In this document: in pieces, positions 50,228-58,333 of the stretch | How positions within the stretch are numbered: the stretch's first letter is position 1 | Layout of the letters: each line of letters begins with the position of its first letter | Assembly (NCBI RefSeq): GCF_016899725.1 | Contig: NZ_JACLYU010000012.1 | Location: 1 to 58,333, forward strand | From: Bifidobacterium pullorum subsp. saeculare | Lineage (GTDB): Bacteria; Actinomycetota; Actinomycetes; Actinomycetales; Bifidobacteriaceae | Reading direction: 5' to 3' | Length of the DNA: 58,333 bases | Program-made: the position numbers and the translations under genes | The notes under the pieces: model-generated | What the model was told of the DNA's origin: nothing | Database searches by the model: none | What the model saw: only the letters and a program-made list of their open reading frames with translations

Positions 50228-51409
50228 ATGACCGATACCCCCGTTCCCGGCGCGGCCAAGCGTGACTATCTGCCAGCCGAACGGCGTGACATGATCCTGA
50301 GCCTGCTCACGCAGCAAAGCGTGGTCACCGTCCCCGAGCTCGCCAAGCTGCTCAACACCACCGCGATCACCGTGCGCCGCGACCTGACCGCCCTGGCCAA
50401 CGCCGGCCTGGTCAAGCGCGTGCGCGGCGGCGCCATGTCCGTCGGCGAGGCGCCCGAACGCGCCGCCGGACAGCCGGCGATGGGCCTCGGCGGCGTCGTC
50501 ACCGGCCATACGGCCGCCGGAGTGCCCACCGTGCGCCCGGTCACGCACCAACCCGAACTGTCCCCCGACCAGCCGGCCATCGGCGTCATGCTGCCCGAGC
50601 CCAGCTTCTTCTGGCCCGGCGTCACCGGCCATATGCGCGATTACGCGGCGCGCCTCGGCATGCGTCTGGTCACCCGGGAATGCGCCTACGAGGGCGCGAC
50701 GCGCGAGGACCTCATCCTCCAGTCCTTCGCCGACGACCCCACCGTCTGCGGCATCATCGCCGCCCCGACCGCGTCCGCGTCGGCGGACCACAACGCCTGG
50801 GATTGGATCGAACGCACAGCCCTGCCCACCGTCGTCATCGAACGCGACCAGCCGACGCTGGGCACCTGCTATGTGGATTCGGTGCGCACCAACCACCAGT
50901 ACGGCGTGCGCAAAGCCGCCGTCCATTTCCTCGCCCACGGCCACCACCGCATCGGCGCCGCGTTCAACCTCTCCCCCACGGCGGCGCAGATCCAGGACGG
51001 CTGGCGTCAGGTGGTGGACGCCAGCGACGCCATCGACTGCCCGTTCGTCTTCGACGGCATCCAGCCGTACGACACCAAAGGCGTGGGCGGCATCGTGGAC
51101 AAAATCCTGCTCTCCGGGGTCACGGCCATGCTCGTTCACTCCGACTACCTGGCGATCGCCATCGCGCAGGAGCTGGAGCGGCGCGGGCGGCGCGTCCCCC
51201 AGGACCTCTCGATGATCTCGGTGGACGGGTTCGCCACCCCCAGCTCGCGGCCGCTGACGGTGCTGCGCTCGCCGGAGCAGGACCTGGCGCAGGCGGCGGT
51301 GTCCATGCTCGTCACGCGCCTGCAGGATCCCGCGGCCGCCACGCGCCACCTGTTCGTCGACCCGGCGCTGATCGACCGCGGCTCGGTGGTAGACGTCACC
51401 CCGGCCTGA
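50228..51409 (+). CDS. Transcriptional regulator: DeoR-type helix-turn-helix with LacI-type sensor
   Basis: A 393-residue regulator. Residues about 14-70 (LPAERRDMILSLLTQQSVVTVPELAKLLNTTAITVRRDLTAL, split here: LPAERRDMILSLLTQQ, SVVTVPELAKLLN, TTAITVRRDLTAL) form a DeoR-type winged helix with the typical TxxTVRRDL helix. After a variable linker (about 75-120) a periplasmic-binding-protein-like sensor follows (QPAIGVMLPEPSFFWPGVTG, LPTVVIERDQP, DLSMISVDGFATPSSRPLTVL) as in LacI proteins. So reader and sensor come from different families. It is divergent from the second GH30 and is the natural candidate for binding the two GH30 operators. ATG at 50228 has only GAAAG about 12 bases upstream. Confidence 0.88.
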   Translation: MTDTPVPGAAKRDYLPAERRDMILSLLTQQSVVTVPELAKLLNTTAITVRRDLTALANAGLVKRVRGGAMSVGEAPERAAGQPAMGLGGVVTGHTAAGVPTVRPVTHQPELSPDQPAIGVMLPEPSFFWPGVTGHMRDYAARLGMRLVTRECAYEGATREDLILQSFADDPTVCGIIAAPTASASADHNAWDWIERTALPTVVIERDQPTLGTCYVDSVRTNHQYGVRKAAVHFLAHGHHRIGAAFNLSPTAAQIQDGWRQVVDASDAIDCPFVFDGIQPYDTKGVGGIVDKILLSGVTAMLVHSDYLAIAIAQELERRGRRVPQDLSMISVDGFATPSSRPLTVLRSPEQDLAQAAVSMLVTRLQDPAAATRHLFVDPALIDRGSVVDVTPA

Positions 51410-51444
51410 CCGGACGGCACAGCCCGCCGGCCGGCGCCACGGAT

Positions 51445-51487
51445 ACGACGAATGCCGCTCCCCGAAGCGGGAAGCGGCATTCGTCGT
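51445..51487. terminator. Bidirectional terminator between regulator and purine permease
   Basis: Perfect 15-bp stem ACGACGAATGCCGCT / AGCGGCATTCGTCGT with a 13-nt centre that can fold further. Confidence 0.88.
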
Positions 51488-51537
51488 CAAGGGGTCCGTC
51501 GCGCGGACGCGACGGGCGCCGCGCTACCGGACCACCG

Positions 51538-52920
51538 TCACAGGATGGCCATGCACACGAAGTCCAGGATGAACAGCGCGGAGACGATCCACACGATCGG
51601 GTGGACCTCCTTGGCCTTGCCCTTGCAGGTCTTCACGATGCAGTACGTGATGAAGCCGCCGGCGATGCCGTAGGAGATCGAGTACGCGAACGCCATGAAC
51701 ACGGCCGCGAAGAACGCCGGGATCGCCTCGGCGATGTCGTCCCACTTGACCTCCTTGAGGGAGGCGGCCATCATGCAGCCGACGATGACGAGCACACCGG
51801 CGGTGGCGGCGCTCGGCACGGCGGAGATGACCGGGGCCAGGAAGGCGGACAGGGCGAAGCAGATCGCCACGACCACGGAGGTCAGGCCGGTGCGGCCGCC
51901 CGCCGCGATGCCCGCGGAGGACTCGACGTAGGTGGTGGTGTTCGAGGTGCCGCAGATGGCGCCGATCGAGGTGGCGATGGAGTCGGCGAACAGGGCCTTG
52001 TCCATCTTGGAGGAGAAGCCGTGGCCGTTCTCCAGCGCCTTCTCGTCCTCGGCGGAGAAGATGCCGGTGCGCCGGCCGGTGCCGATGAAGGTGCCCAGCG
52101 TGTCGAAGGTGTCGGACATGGAGAACGCGAAGATCGTCACGATGATGAGCGGCAGCTTGGAGACGTCGCTGAACAGCGCCGGGAAGCCCTCGGGGCTGAA
52201 GATCGCGCCAAAGGTCTGCGGCAGCTGGGAGAAGGTCTCGCCCAGGCCCTGCATCTCGCCGACCTTGGTCACGCCGAAGGGGATGCCCACCAGCGTGGCC
52301 ACGACGATGGCGATGACCATGCCGCCCTTGACCTTGAGCACGGTGAACACGATCGCGCACAGCAGGCCGATGAGGAACACCCACAGCACCGGGTTGTTGA
52401 ACGTGGCCAGGCCCGGGGTGGCGCCCACGGCCTGCGTGGTCTTCTTGTCCGGCGTGAAGGTGATGAGGTCCACGTTGAGCATGCCCACGTAGGCGACGAA
52501 CAGGCCGATGCCGCCGCCGATCGCGTGCTGCAGCGGCTCGGGGATCGCCATGATGATCATCTTGCGGATCTTGGTGACGGTGATGATGATGTTGATGATG
52601 CCGCACAGGAACACCATGCACAGCGTCTGCTGCCAGGTGAAGCCGAGGCCGAAGCACACGGTGTAGGTGAAGAAGGCGTTGAGGCCCATGCCGGCGGCCT
52701 GCGCGTAGGGCACGTTGGCGAACAGGCCCATGACGAGCGTGCCGATGATAGCCGCGATGATCGTGGCCAGGAAGACGCCGCCCCACGGCATGCCGGTGGA
52801 CGACAGGATCTGCGGATTGACGACGATGATATAAGCCATCGCGAAGAACGTGGTGATGCCGGCCAGGATTTCGGTCGACACCGTGGTCCCGTTCTCCTTG
52901 AGATGGAAGAACTTCTCCAT
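51538..52920 (-). CDS. NCS2-family purine permease
   Basis: A 460-residue membrane protein of the AzgA/PbuG branch of nucleobase:cation symporters (hypoxanthine, guanine or adenine uptake). MEKFFHLKENGTTVSTEILAGITTFFAMAYIIVVNPQIL (split: MEKFFHLKENGTTVSTEI, LAGITTFFAMAYIIVVNP) and the later GTSNTTTYVESSAGIAAGGRTGL (split: GTSNTTTYVESSAG, IAAGGRTGL) are the two family signatures. Fourteen helices expected. AGAG four bases before the ATG. Stands alone between the glycan locus and the pilus operon. Confidence 0.95.
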   Translation of the reverse strand: MEKFFHLKENGTTVSTEILAGITTFFAMAYIIVVNPQILSSTGMPWGGVFLATIIAAIIGTLVMGLFANVPYAQAAGMGLNAFFTYTVCFGLGFTWQQTLCMVFLCGIINIIITVTKIRKMIIMAIPEPLQHAIGGGIGLFVAYVGMLNVDLITFTPDKKTTQAVGATPGLATFNNPVLWVFLIGLLCAIVFTVLKVKGGMVIAIVVATLVGIPFGVTKVGEMQGLGETFSQLPQTFGAIFSPEGFPALFSDVSKLPLIIVTIFAFSMSDTFDTLGTFIGTGRRTGIFSAEDEKALENGHGFSSKMDKALFADSIATSIGAICGTSNTTTYVESSAGIAAGGRTGLTSVVVAICFALSAFLAPVISAVPSAATAGVLVIVGCMMAASLKEVKWDDIAEAIPAFFAAVFMAFAYSISYGIAGGFITYCIVKTCKGKAKEVHPIVWIVSALFILDFVCMAIL

Positions 52921-53141
52921 GCTGCTCTCTGTTCCTTGGGTTGTGCGGGGCGCGGACGGGCGGTGGCCGTCCGCCCGGCTCCGGCGAGATTTGCGACTCG
53001 CCCCGGCCCGCCGCCCGCCGCACGCGCGTTGCGGGCGCGCGGGGCGGGCTGTCGGCCAGAACAGATGCGATTGTACGCGCGGTGTGTATCACCGACGAAC
53101 CGCCGGCGGCCGCGGCCGTTCCGCCGCGCCGGGCGCCGCGG
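52921..53141 (-). promoter_or_regulatory. Leader of the purine permease gene
   Basis: TACAAT on the minus strand (53070-53075) is a likely -10 box, giving a leader of about 140 nt. It contains an 8-bp hairpin GCGGACGG/CCGTCCGC (52952-52974) close to the ribosome binding site. No known riboswitch layout was recognised. Confidence 0.35.
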
Positions 53142-54122
53142 TCACGCGGCGTGCATCGCGCCGTCGATGGGCCGGCTGGGATGCCTCCGCCGCCACAGGG
53201 CCACGGCCGCGCAGCCCGGCCCGGCCACGACGGCGGCCGTGACCAGGCCGACGGTGCGGGCGTCGATCACGTCGGAGGGGTAGGGCGCGACCTGCGGCAC
53301 CGGCACGCGGTGCCCGGAGACGAGCAGCCGGTGCGTGTTCACGCCGAAGGGCGTGCAGGTCATAAGCGTGACGCGGTCCTCGCCGGGCACGATGCGCAGC
53401 GAGGAGGTGTCGTCCGGTTCGATCACGGTGATGCGGTCCACCCGGTAGCCGAGCGTTTGGCCCAGCACCTCGATGTAGAAGTCGTCGCCGACGCGCATCT
53501 CGTCCAGACGGGTGAACATCAGCGCGGCGGTCAGGCCACGGTGCCCGGTGATGACGCTGTGCGTGGAGGCGCCGCCCACCGGCAGCGACGTGCCGTAGAG
53601 ATGGCCGGCGCCCTCGAGCAGCGTCCGTTCGCTGGTGCCGTGCCGGATGGGCAGCTCCACGGAGATCGAGGGAATGACGATGCTGCCCATGACGCCGTCG
53701 CCCGTGTCCAGCAGGGATTGGTAGCGGGTGTCCTTCTCGGCCAGGGAGTCGGCGCCGTGCGCCTGCGAGCCTCCCTGGCTGGCAGTGAACGGGTCGGGTG
53801 CCTCGCCCAGCACGGTCTGCCCGCTGCGGGCGAGGTCCTGGTTGTAGTCGCGTGCGGCGGCCAGGGCCTGTTCGGGCTTGGGATAGGTCCATTGCGCCAC
53901 GGTATGGGCGCTGCCCTGTGCCTGGTAGGCCAGGCGACGCGCCGACCGCGCCTGCAGCACGGCGGGGTAGATGGCCGCGGCCAGCGCGACGGCGAGCATG
54001 GCGAAGGCGGCGATGCGCAGCGCGAGGGCGCGCCGGCGCAGCCTGCGGTCCTCGGCCATGTCTTCGGTCACGTCGATGACCTGATCGAACGGCAGATCCA
54101 GTCCGTTTCCGTGCACCGGCAT
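53142..54122 (-). CDS. Class C sortase (pilus polymerase)
   Basis: A 326-residue transpeptidase with membrane helices at about 36-54 and 288-308, the class C topology. Catalytic residues: His194 (ITGHRG), Cys256 (TLMTCTP) and Arg265 (NTHRLLVSGHR). SASQGGSQ-like loop before (DPFTASQGG) may be the lid with the DP(F/W) motif that guards the active site (DPF at 110-112). It joins pilin subunits through LPxTG signals. AAGGGA precedes the ATG. Last gene of the pilus operon, 98 bp after the shaft pilin gene, with a hairpin in between. Confidence 0.93.
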   Translation of the reverse strand: MPVHGNGLDLPFDQVIDVTEDMAEDRRLRRRALALRIAAFAMLAVALAAAIYPAVLQARSARRLAYQAQGSAHTVAQWTYPKPEQALAAARDYNQDLARSGQTVLGEAPDPFTASQGGSQAHGADSLAEKDTRYQSLLDTGDGVMGSIVIPSISVELPIRHGTSERTLLEGAGHLYGTSLPVGGASTHSVITGHRGLTAALMFTRLDEMRVGDDFYIEVLGQTLGYRVDRITVIEPDDTSSLRIVPGEDRVTLMTCTPFGVNTHRLLVSGHRVPVPQVAPYPSDVIDARTVGLVTAAVVAGPGCAAVALWRRRHPSRPIDGAMHAA

Positions 54123-54155
54123 CGGATTCCCTTCTCCTTGTGCCTACAGCAAACG

Positions 54156-54186
54156 GGGCCGGGACCGCATGACGCGATCCCGGCCC
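54156..54186 (-). terminator. Hairpin between shaft pilin and sortase genes
   Basis: GGGCCGGGA/TCCCGGCCC, 9-bp stem with a 13-nt centre. With no U-tract it is likely a partial terminator that makes sortase mRNA rarer than pilin mRNA. Confidence 0.55.
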
Positions 54187-54220
54187 GGTCGCCATGCCCT
54201 GGGGCATGGCTGGTCATCCG

Positions 54221-56017
54221 TCAGCGGCGGGCGCTGCGGACCTTGCGGGACTGCACGAACAGCAGAGCCGCGGCGCAGCCTGCGAACAGCGTGATCGCGG
54301 AGAACATGATGGCCCCCGCGGCGCCGGTCTTCGGCAGCTCGATGATGGACGGCACATTCTCCACGTTGTACTGGAAGGTGACCTTGTCATCCTTCTTCAC
54401 AAGATCCCAGGTGTCGCCGGAGGGATCGGAGAAGTCCACGTTCGTCATCACATAGTCGCCCCACACCGCCGAGCCAGGACGCTCGGTAGCGGGATCCTGA
54501 TTGTACTTCGGCGTGATGGTGAAGCTGAACGTGGGCAGCACGAGGTCCTGGAAGCCTTCCGGAGCCTCGGTCTCCTTGACCGTGTAGGTGCCGGCGTCCA
54601 GGCCGTCCAGGCCCGTGATCATGCCATGATCGTCGGAGGTGAAGACCTTCGCGAACTTCTCGTCATCCGTGGTGGTCCAGCCTTCCTCGCCAGTCGGAGC
54701 CGTCTTCAGCCAGCCCTTATCGGACTTCACCGTGAATTTGGCACCGGCCAGCGGCTTACCGTTCTGGTCATGCTTGAGCAGCTGGAACTTGAAGGTGTAC
54801 ACATTGACCTCGCCGCCGGGGATCATATGAATCTCATTGGTGGAGCTGTTGCCGAACTTGAGGTCGACCTTGTTGGGGTTGCCCTGCGGGTCGCCCGGCG
54901 TGGACACCAGAGCCTCCTCGTTAAGCGTCGCATGCAGGATGACGGTGATGGCGCCGCCCTCCAGCAGCTTTTGGGCGTCTCCTTCCTGGTTGACGCACTT
55001 GCCGAAGTCAATGGTGATTTGCGTGGCGCGGCCCTCCAGGGAGCCGGACACATGGGTCGGCTGCGACGGCTCGTACGTGCCCAGTTGGGAGATCTCCACC
55101 GTGTAGTCGATGTCTTTCTTCAGGGTCAGGGTCTGCCCGTCCTTGGTCACGGTGACACGGTCCAGCCCCTGGTAGGTCAGTCCCTTGCTCATCGTGTCGA
55201 TGATCTTCAGCACGCGCGAGTCGAGCTCGTAGCCGGTGAAGACCGGCACCTCGCTGGTCAGCTCGTAGTACACATCGTCACCGACCGCGTAATCGGGCTG
55301 CTCCTGGGAGACATAGTCCTTGCCCTCGGGCTTGACGACCTGCTTGTAGATCGGCAGGGACTGGTTCTTGAGCTGCACCGTGCCGTCGGACAGCTCCTCA
55401 TCGCCTTTGTCGCCCTTCACGGTCAGCGCGGTGCTGGCGATCATGCTCAGCGAACGGGTCCACTTGGAGCTCGTCAGCTGCGCCGCGGCGGTGGAGTCGA
55501 CGATGTAGTACAGGCCAGGAGCCACATTGAGCTGGACGCTTGTCGCATCCGCTCCTGCGGTGACTTTAGCCGCATAATCGCCAAGGGACTCCGGCTTGAG
55601 CTGCTCGGCGAGCTTGCGCGTGGTGCCATCCCACGGTTGCGTGTCCTTCGAATCGAGGATGCCGTGCTTCTGCAGCGCCCACACCAGCGGGTCGCCCTTC
55701 TTGGCCGTGTACTTGTCAGCCTCGGCGTTGCCCTTTGTGATGTCCGTCATCGCCGCAGAGACGTTCTCGTAAGCGGCGTCCGTGGTCTTCACGGTCACCG
55801 TGCCCAAGGACTCAACCGCCGTATACGAGGCCAGCTGATACGCCGTGAATTCGTGTCCGGCGATCTGGTCGGCCGAACCGGCCGTGATGGTCAACGTCTT
55901 TCCCAGCGTCGGCAGCGTGCCGTCTTCCTCGGCCATGGCGGTCCCCGCGCCGAACGCAAGACCGCTGATCGAGATGGCTAAGGCCGCGATGCCGGCTGCC
56001 ATTCTTCTGAACTTCAT
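54221..56017 (-). CDS. Shaft (major) pilin with LPxTG anchor
   Basis: A 598-residue isopeptide-forming pilin. Signal peptide MKFRRMAAGIAALAISISGL with cleavage near AMAEED. SLPIYKQVVKPEGKD provides the Lys expected for intersubunit crosslinking (pilin motif region). Later VYTFKFQLLKHDQNGKPLAGAKFTV (split: VYTFKFQLLKHDQNG, KPLAGAKFTV) begins a CnaB domain and YTVKETEAPEGF is the E-box. The sorting signal is ELPKTG, a hydrophobic helix (AIMFSAITLFAGCAAALLF) and the basic tail SRKVRSARR. AGGA six bases before the ATG. 79 bp downstream of the large pilin gene. Confidence 0.93.
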   Translation of the reverse strand: MKFRRMAAGIAALAISISGLAFGAGTAMAEEDGTLPTLGKTLTITAGSADQIAGHEFTAYQLASYTAVESLGTVTVKTTDAAYENVSAAMTDITKGNAEADKYTAKKGDPLVWALQKHGILDSKDTQPWDGTTRKLAEQLKPESLGDYAAKVTAGADATSVQLNVAPGLYYIVDSTAAAQLTSSKWTRSLSMIASTALTVKGDKGDEELSDGTVQLKNQSLPIYKQVVKPEGKDYVSQEQPDYAVGDDVYYELTSEVPVFTGYELDSRVLKIIDTMSKGLTYQGLDRVTVTKDGQTLTLKKDIDYTVEISQLGTYEPSQPTHVSGSLEGRATQITIDFGKCVNQEGDAQKLLEGGAITVILHATLNEEALVSTPGDPQGNPNKVDLKFGNSSTNEIHMIPGGEVNVYTFKFQLLKHDQNGKPLAGAKFTVKSDKGWLKTAPTGEEGWTTTDDEKFAKVFTSDDHGMITGLDGLDAGTYTVKETEAPEGFQDLVLPTFSFTITPKYNQDPATERPGSAVWGDYVMTNVDFSDPSGDTWDLVKKDDKVTFQYNVENVPSIIELPKTGAAGAIMFSAITLFAGCAAALLFVQSRKVRSARR

Positions 56018-56095
56018 GATGGTTCCTTTCTTATGCCATCTGCGACGGCGCGGGCCAATCGCAGACGAAATCCTTGGTTATCAGGGCCAGCGCCG

Positions 56096-58120
56096 TCAGC
56101 GCCGTCCGATGCTCGGCGTCCTCCGGAGCAGGGCCATGCCGGAACGGCGGTACAGCGCTAGTCCGCCTGCCGCCATCGCTGCGATGAAAATAGCCGGTGC
56201 GATGGAGGACTGGCCGCCGGTTTTCGGCAGGTAGGTGAGCTGCGGGGCGTTGCGCACCTGCGCCACGCAGGTCGGCAGCGTGTTGGACGGGGTAACATCG
56301 TCGCAGCCAGCCTTGATGATGTCCGACTTGATGATGTCCGGATCGATACCGCTGAAACGCGCCTGTCCCTGGGCATCGACGGTCAGGTCGAACCACACGC
56401 CGTCGCCGGGTTTCATATACCCTTGGGGAGCCGCTGTCTCCTTCACGCGGTACCTGCCCGCCGGCAGATTCGCCACAGTCACGATGCCATCGCTGCCGGA
56501 GACCAGCTCGTTGGTGTCACTGTTCTCGGAATAGCTGTAGATTCCCGACTTCTCGATGAAGCGAACAGTCTGACCGTGCGGTCCGAAGATCTGGAAGGTG
56601 GCACCGGCCAGCGGCTTGCCGTCCCAATCCGTCTTAAGGAAGCGGAACGCCGCATTGGTCACAGTTACCGGGCATCCTTCGTTGGCGTGCTCTCCAGTCA
56701 GCTTGGTCCCGCAGGACGTGGCGTCGTCCGCGCCGATCGCCACCCAGCGCTGCGACTTGTCACGGCTGTAGGTCACGGTGCCGTCCACGCCGAAGGTCAC
56801 GGTGAAGGAAGGCGCCGGGTCAGCCAGCGCATAACCGGGTGCTGGTTCAATCTCCGTGACGGTGAAGGCTGCGGAGCCGGTATAACCACCGTTGCCGTCT
56901 TTCGGCAGGAAATCAGTCAGATTGATACCGGTGACGGTCGCGGAGCCTTCCGAGCCGGTGACGATGTAGTCATAGGCCGGTTGCTGCGATGCGCCCTCAC
57001 CTGATGGTGCCGTCTCGCAGTAATGAGAGCCCGAGTCACCCTGCTTCACCTCATCCGTAGGGCAGTACCGGAAGGCGCCGTCAACAGTCTTCGTGAACCA
57101 CAGAGGCTGGTTCTCATCGTTTGTCGGAGTGACTGTGAACTTGGCTTCGGCGAGCTTCTGCCCGTTCGCCCCCTGCTTGGTGAAGGAGAAGGTTCCGGGA
57201 GCCTTGTTAGAGAAGGTCGGCTTGAAACCGTCGAGCGGATACTGTTTGGACACCTTCAAGCCATCTGAATTCTGCGTCTTCAGCACATAGGACTGCTGAT
57301 GGTCGATTGCGATCAGCCCTTTATCCTCTGTGAGGGTACCGCGAATCCATAGCTCATATTGGCTGAGGTCGTACTGGATGCCGTCCCTGTCGCTGTCTGC
57401 CTGGGTCACGCATTCCGCGTCAGTGCCGGTTCCGTGGACCTCGCACAGCTTGTAGCTGAACCAGCGGCTCTCCCCTTTGGCAGCAGAGCCTCGAACGCTG
57501 ACATCGACCGACAGGTATGATATTGAGATCTTCGCCGTGCCAGTGGAGGAACCTTGCGCGACGGTGAAGGGCGCGACGTATGTCTTCGGTCCGAACCAGT
57601 CCTCCGACAGGTCGGAGCCCGTAGGCTGATACTGGCGCCCAGGCATAGGCGTGGCCGTGTCCAGCGTCGGGGCATCCTTGTCTTCCGTGTTACCAAGGGC
57701 CTCAAGCAGCACGCCGTATCGATCACTTTCCGGCGGTATGCCTGCGAAGGCCTTGTGTGCGTTGAAAGTGACATTATCGTAACTACTAGTAGTGAAAGTC
57801 GGCATTTTACCAATAGAACCACCGCTTTCGATGATCTCACCGTCACCGTCACTCTGTAGCATCGCCGCACGGGACCGCAGCGTAGCGGCCTTGGTCGTCT
57901 GGGTCACACCGGGGACATTGCAATACGACCCTTCGCAACCATATCGATTGACGATTTCTTCGCTTTCCGTCTGAACGAACCAGCTATCATGCTCATCGAG
58001 AGTTACCGTATAGGACAGATGGAAAACCTCGCGCCCGAAGAAGACGCCATGCTTCTCTTCAGGAGTCATACCGGTCGAATCCCTCTTGACCTCAGGATGA
58101 ATCATCCGCAATTTATATGA
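56096..58120 (-). pseudogene. Large (tip/minor) pilin interrupted at its 5' side by an insertion sequence
   Basis: About 675 codons of a CnaB-type pilin. Visible: two Spa-type repeats, EAKFTVTPTNDENQP and FRFLKTDWDGKPLAGATFQI with E-box YRVKETAAPQGY; sorting signal LPKTGGQSSIAPAIF, hydrophobic helix (AIFIAAMAAGGLALY) and tail RRTPSIGRR. It has no signal peptide: the frame continues left as SYKLRMIHPEVKR straight into the insertion-sequence end at 58121, and codons TCA TAT AAA at 58112-58120 are still in frame. The N-terminal part must lie beyond the element, outside the window. The TTG at 58111 is not a credible start. As it stands it should not be exported. Confidence 0.85.
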
Positions 58121-58333
58121 GGCTTCTGCTGTTTTCGTGGGTTAGAGGATGGGTGTTGGCAGGTGGATGGGTGGTCCTGAGCATCTGAGTTTGATCATGG
58201 CGATGAGGTTGTCCGTGTTGCGGAAGCCGTGGGCCATGCGGATGGTGACCTTGATCTTGTTGTTGAACGCTTCGATCCTGGCGTTGGAATAGCCGAGCCT
58301 GATGGTTGTGAGGATGTCGTCGCGGCGTCTGCG
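58121..58333 (-). mobile_element. ISL3-family-like insertion sequence (right part, cut by window edge)
   Basis: From GGCTTCTGCTGTTTTCGTGG at 58121 the sequence no longer continues the pilin. The terminal GGCTTCTGC fits an ISL3-type inverted repeat end, and TTATATGA (58113-58120) would be the 8-bp target copy if confirmed on the far side. It contains the transposase tail at 58142-58333. Confidence 0.8.
58142..58333 (-). CDS. ISL3-family transposase, C-terminal 63 codons
   Basis: Partial gene running off the right edge. It reads LTTIRLGYSNARIEAFNNKI, KVTIRMAHGFRNTDNLIAMI and KLRCSGPPIHLPTPIL, the typical end of ISL3-type transposases (NxxxEAxNNKIK and GFRNxDNLxxMI). The stop is 21 bases from the element's end. 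Codon frame starts exactly at the window edge. Confidence 0.88.
   Translation of the reverse strand, partial: RRRRDDILTTIRLGYSNARIEAFNNKIKVTIRMAHGFRNTDNLIAMIKLRCSGPPIHLPTPIL

Noticed and set aside
52921..53069. Purine riboswitch before the NCS2 permease
   Set aside because: The leader is GC-rich and lacks the conserved purine-riboswitch three-way-junction loops; only a plain hairpin is visible.

Overview
The window is a high-GC chromosomal segment that reads as a Bifidobacterium. Supporting signs are strong G/C third-position bias, an oxygen-sensitive gut-actinobacterial gene set (class Ib nrdEF, fdxA, dapC), groES alone behind a CIRCE operator, bifidobacterial-style GH30/GH59/GH78 glycoside hydrolases with intracellular location, DeoR/LacI-type sugar regulators and a sortase-dependent pilus cluster. 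Species cannot be fixed from the sequence alone.

Layout. 1-3320: nrdE (start lies left of the window) and nrdF. 3397-8079: a decayed stretch with a frameshifted small ORF, a GH78 rhamnosidase and a LacI regulator that face away from each other and have both lost their 5' ends at one junction (about 5330), an aldo/keto reductase, and a low-GC pair encoding a small membrane protein and a lipoprotein. 8286-10749: dinB and dapC, convergent. 10750-12951: an island with two type II toxin-antitoxin operons, the tail of a third toxin, and six copies of one imperfect palindrome; it separates dapC from fdxA. 12952-16424: fdxA, an APC amino acid permease, murB, rpmG. 16488-16720: tRNA-Tyr, tRNA-Thr and tRNA-Met on the minus strand. 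16846-21303: a moxR/transglutaminase pair (the latter frameshifted near its 3' end, with no DUF58 gene between them). 21390-21807: an array of ten copies of a 17-bp motif with alternating 32/42-bp spacing. 21900-27226: groES, a membrane protein, a GNAT acetyltransferase, a formyl-THF cyclo-ligase, a zinc ribbon protein, a SAF-domain protein behind a cluster of DnaA-box-like sites, then a three-gene unit (FHA protein, degenerate helicase/nuclease, 67-aa protein) ending at 32396. 32639-33668: rplJ-rplL. 34002-38165: two alpha/beta hydrolases, a GPH-type transporter and a single-pass membrane protein.

38207-51409 is a glycan-use locus. A tightly packed minus-strand operon encodes a GH30 enzyme, a sugar-binding lipoprotein, two ABC permeases, a YesL-like membrane protein and a GH59-like enzyme. 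A divergent GPH symporter, a second GH30 and a regulator with a DeoR-type reader and a LacI-type sensor follow. Both GH30 promoters carry the same 16-bp operator (14/16 identical), which ties the locus to one regulator. No ATPase gene is present, so the importer probably borrows a shared one. None of the hydrolases shows a signal peptide, so they should act on imported oligosaccharides or glycosides.

51538-58333: an NCS2 purine permease, then a pilus operon read right to left (large pilin, shaft pilin, class C sortase). The large pilin gene is cut at its 5' side by an ISL3-like insertion sequence that runs off the right edge.

The most unusual structures are the helically phased 17-bp array upstream of moxR, the DnaA-box-like cluster at 25992-26130, the pseudoenzyme helicase/nuclease with its FHA partner, the shared GH30 operators, a 31-residue membrane peptide gene with a strong ribosome binding site at 48204-48299, and the double gene truncation near 5330.
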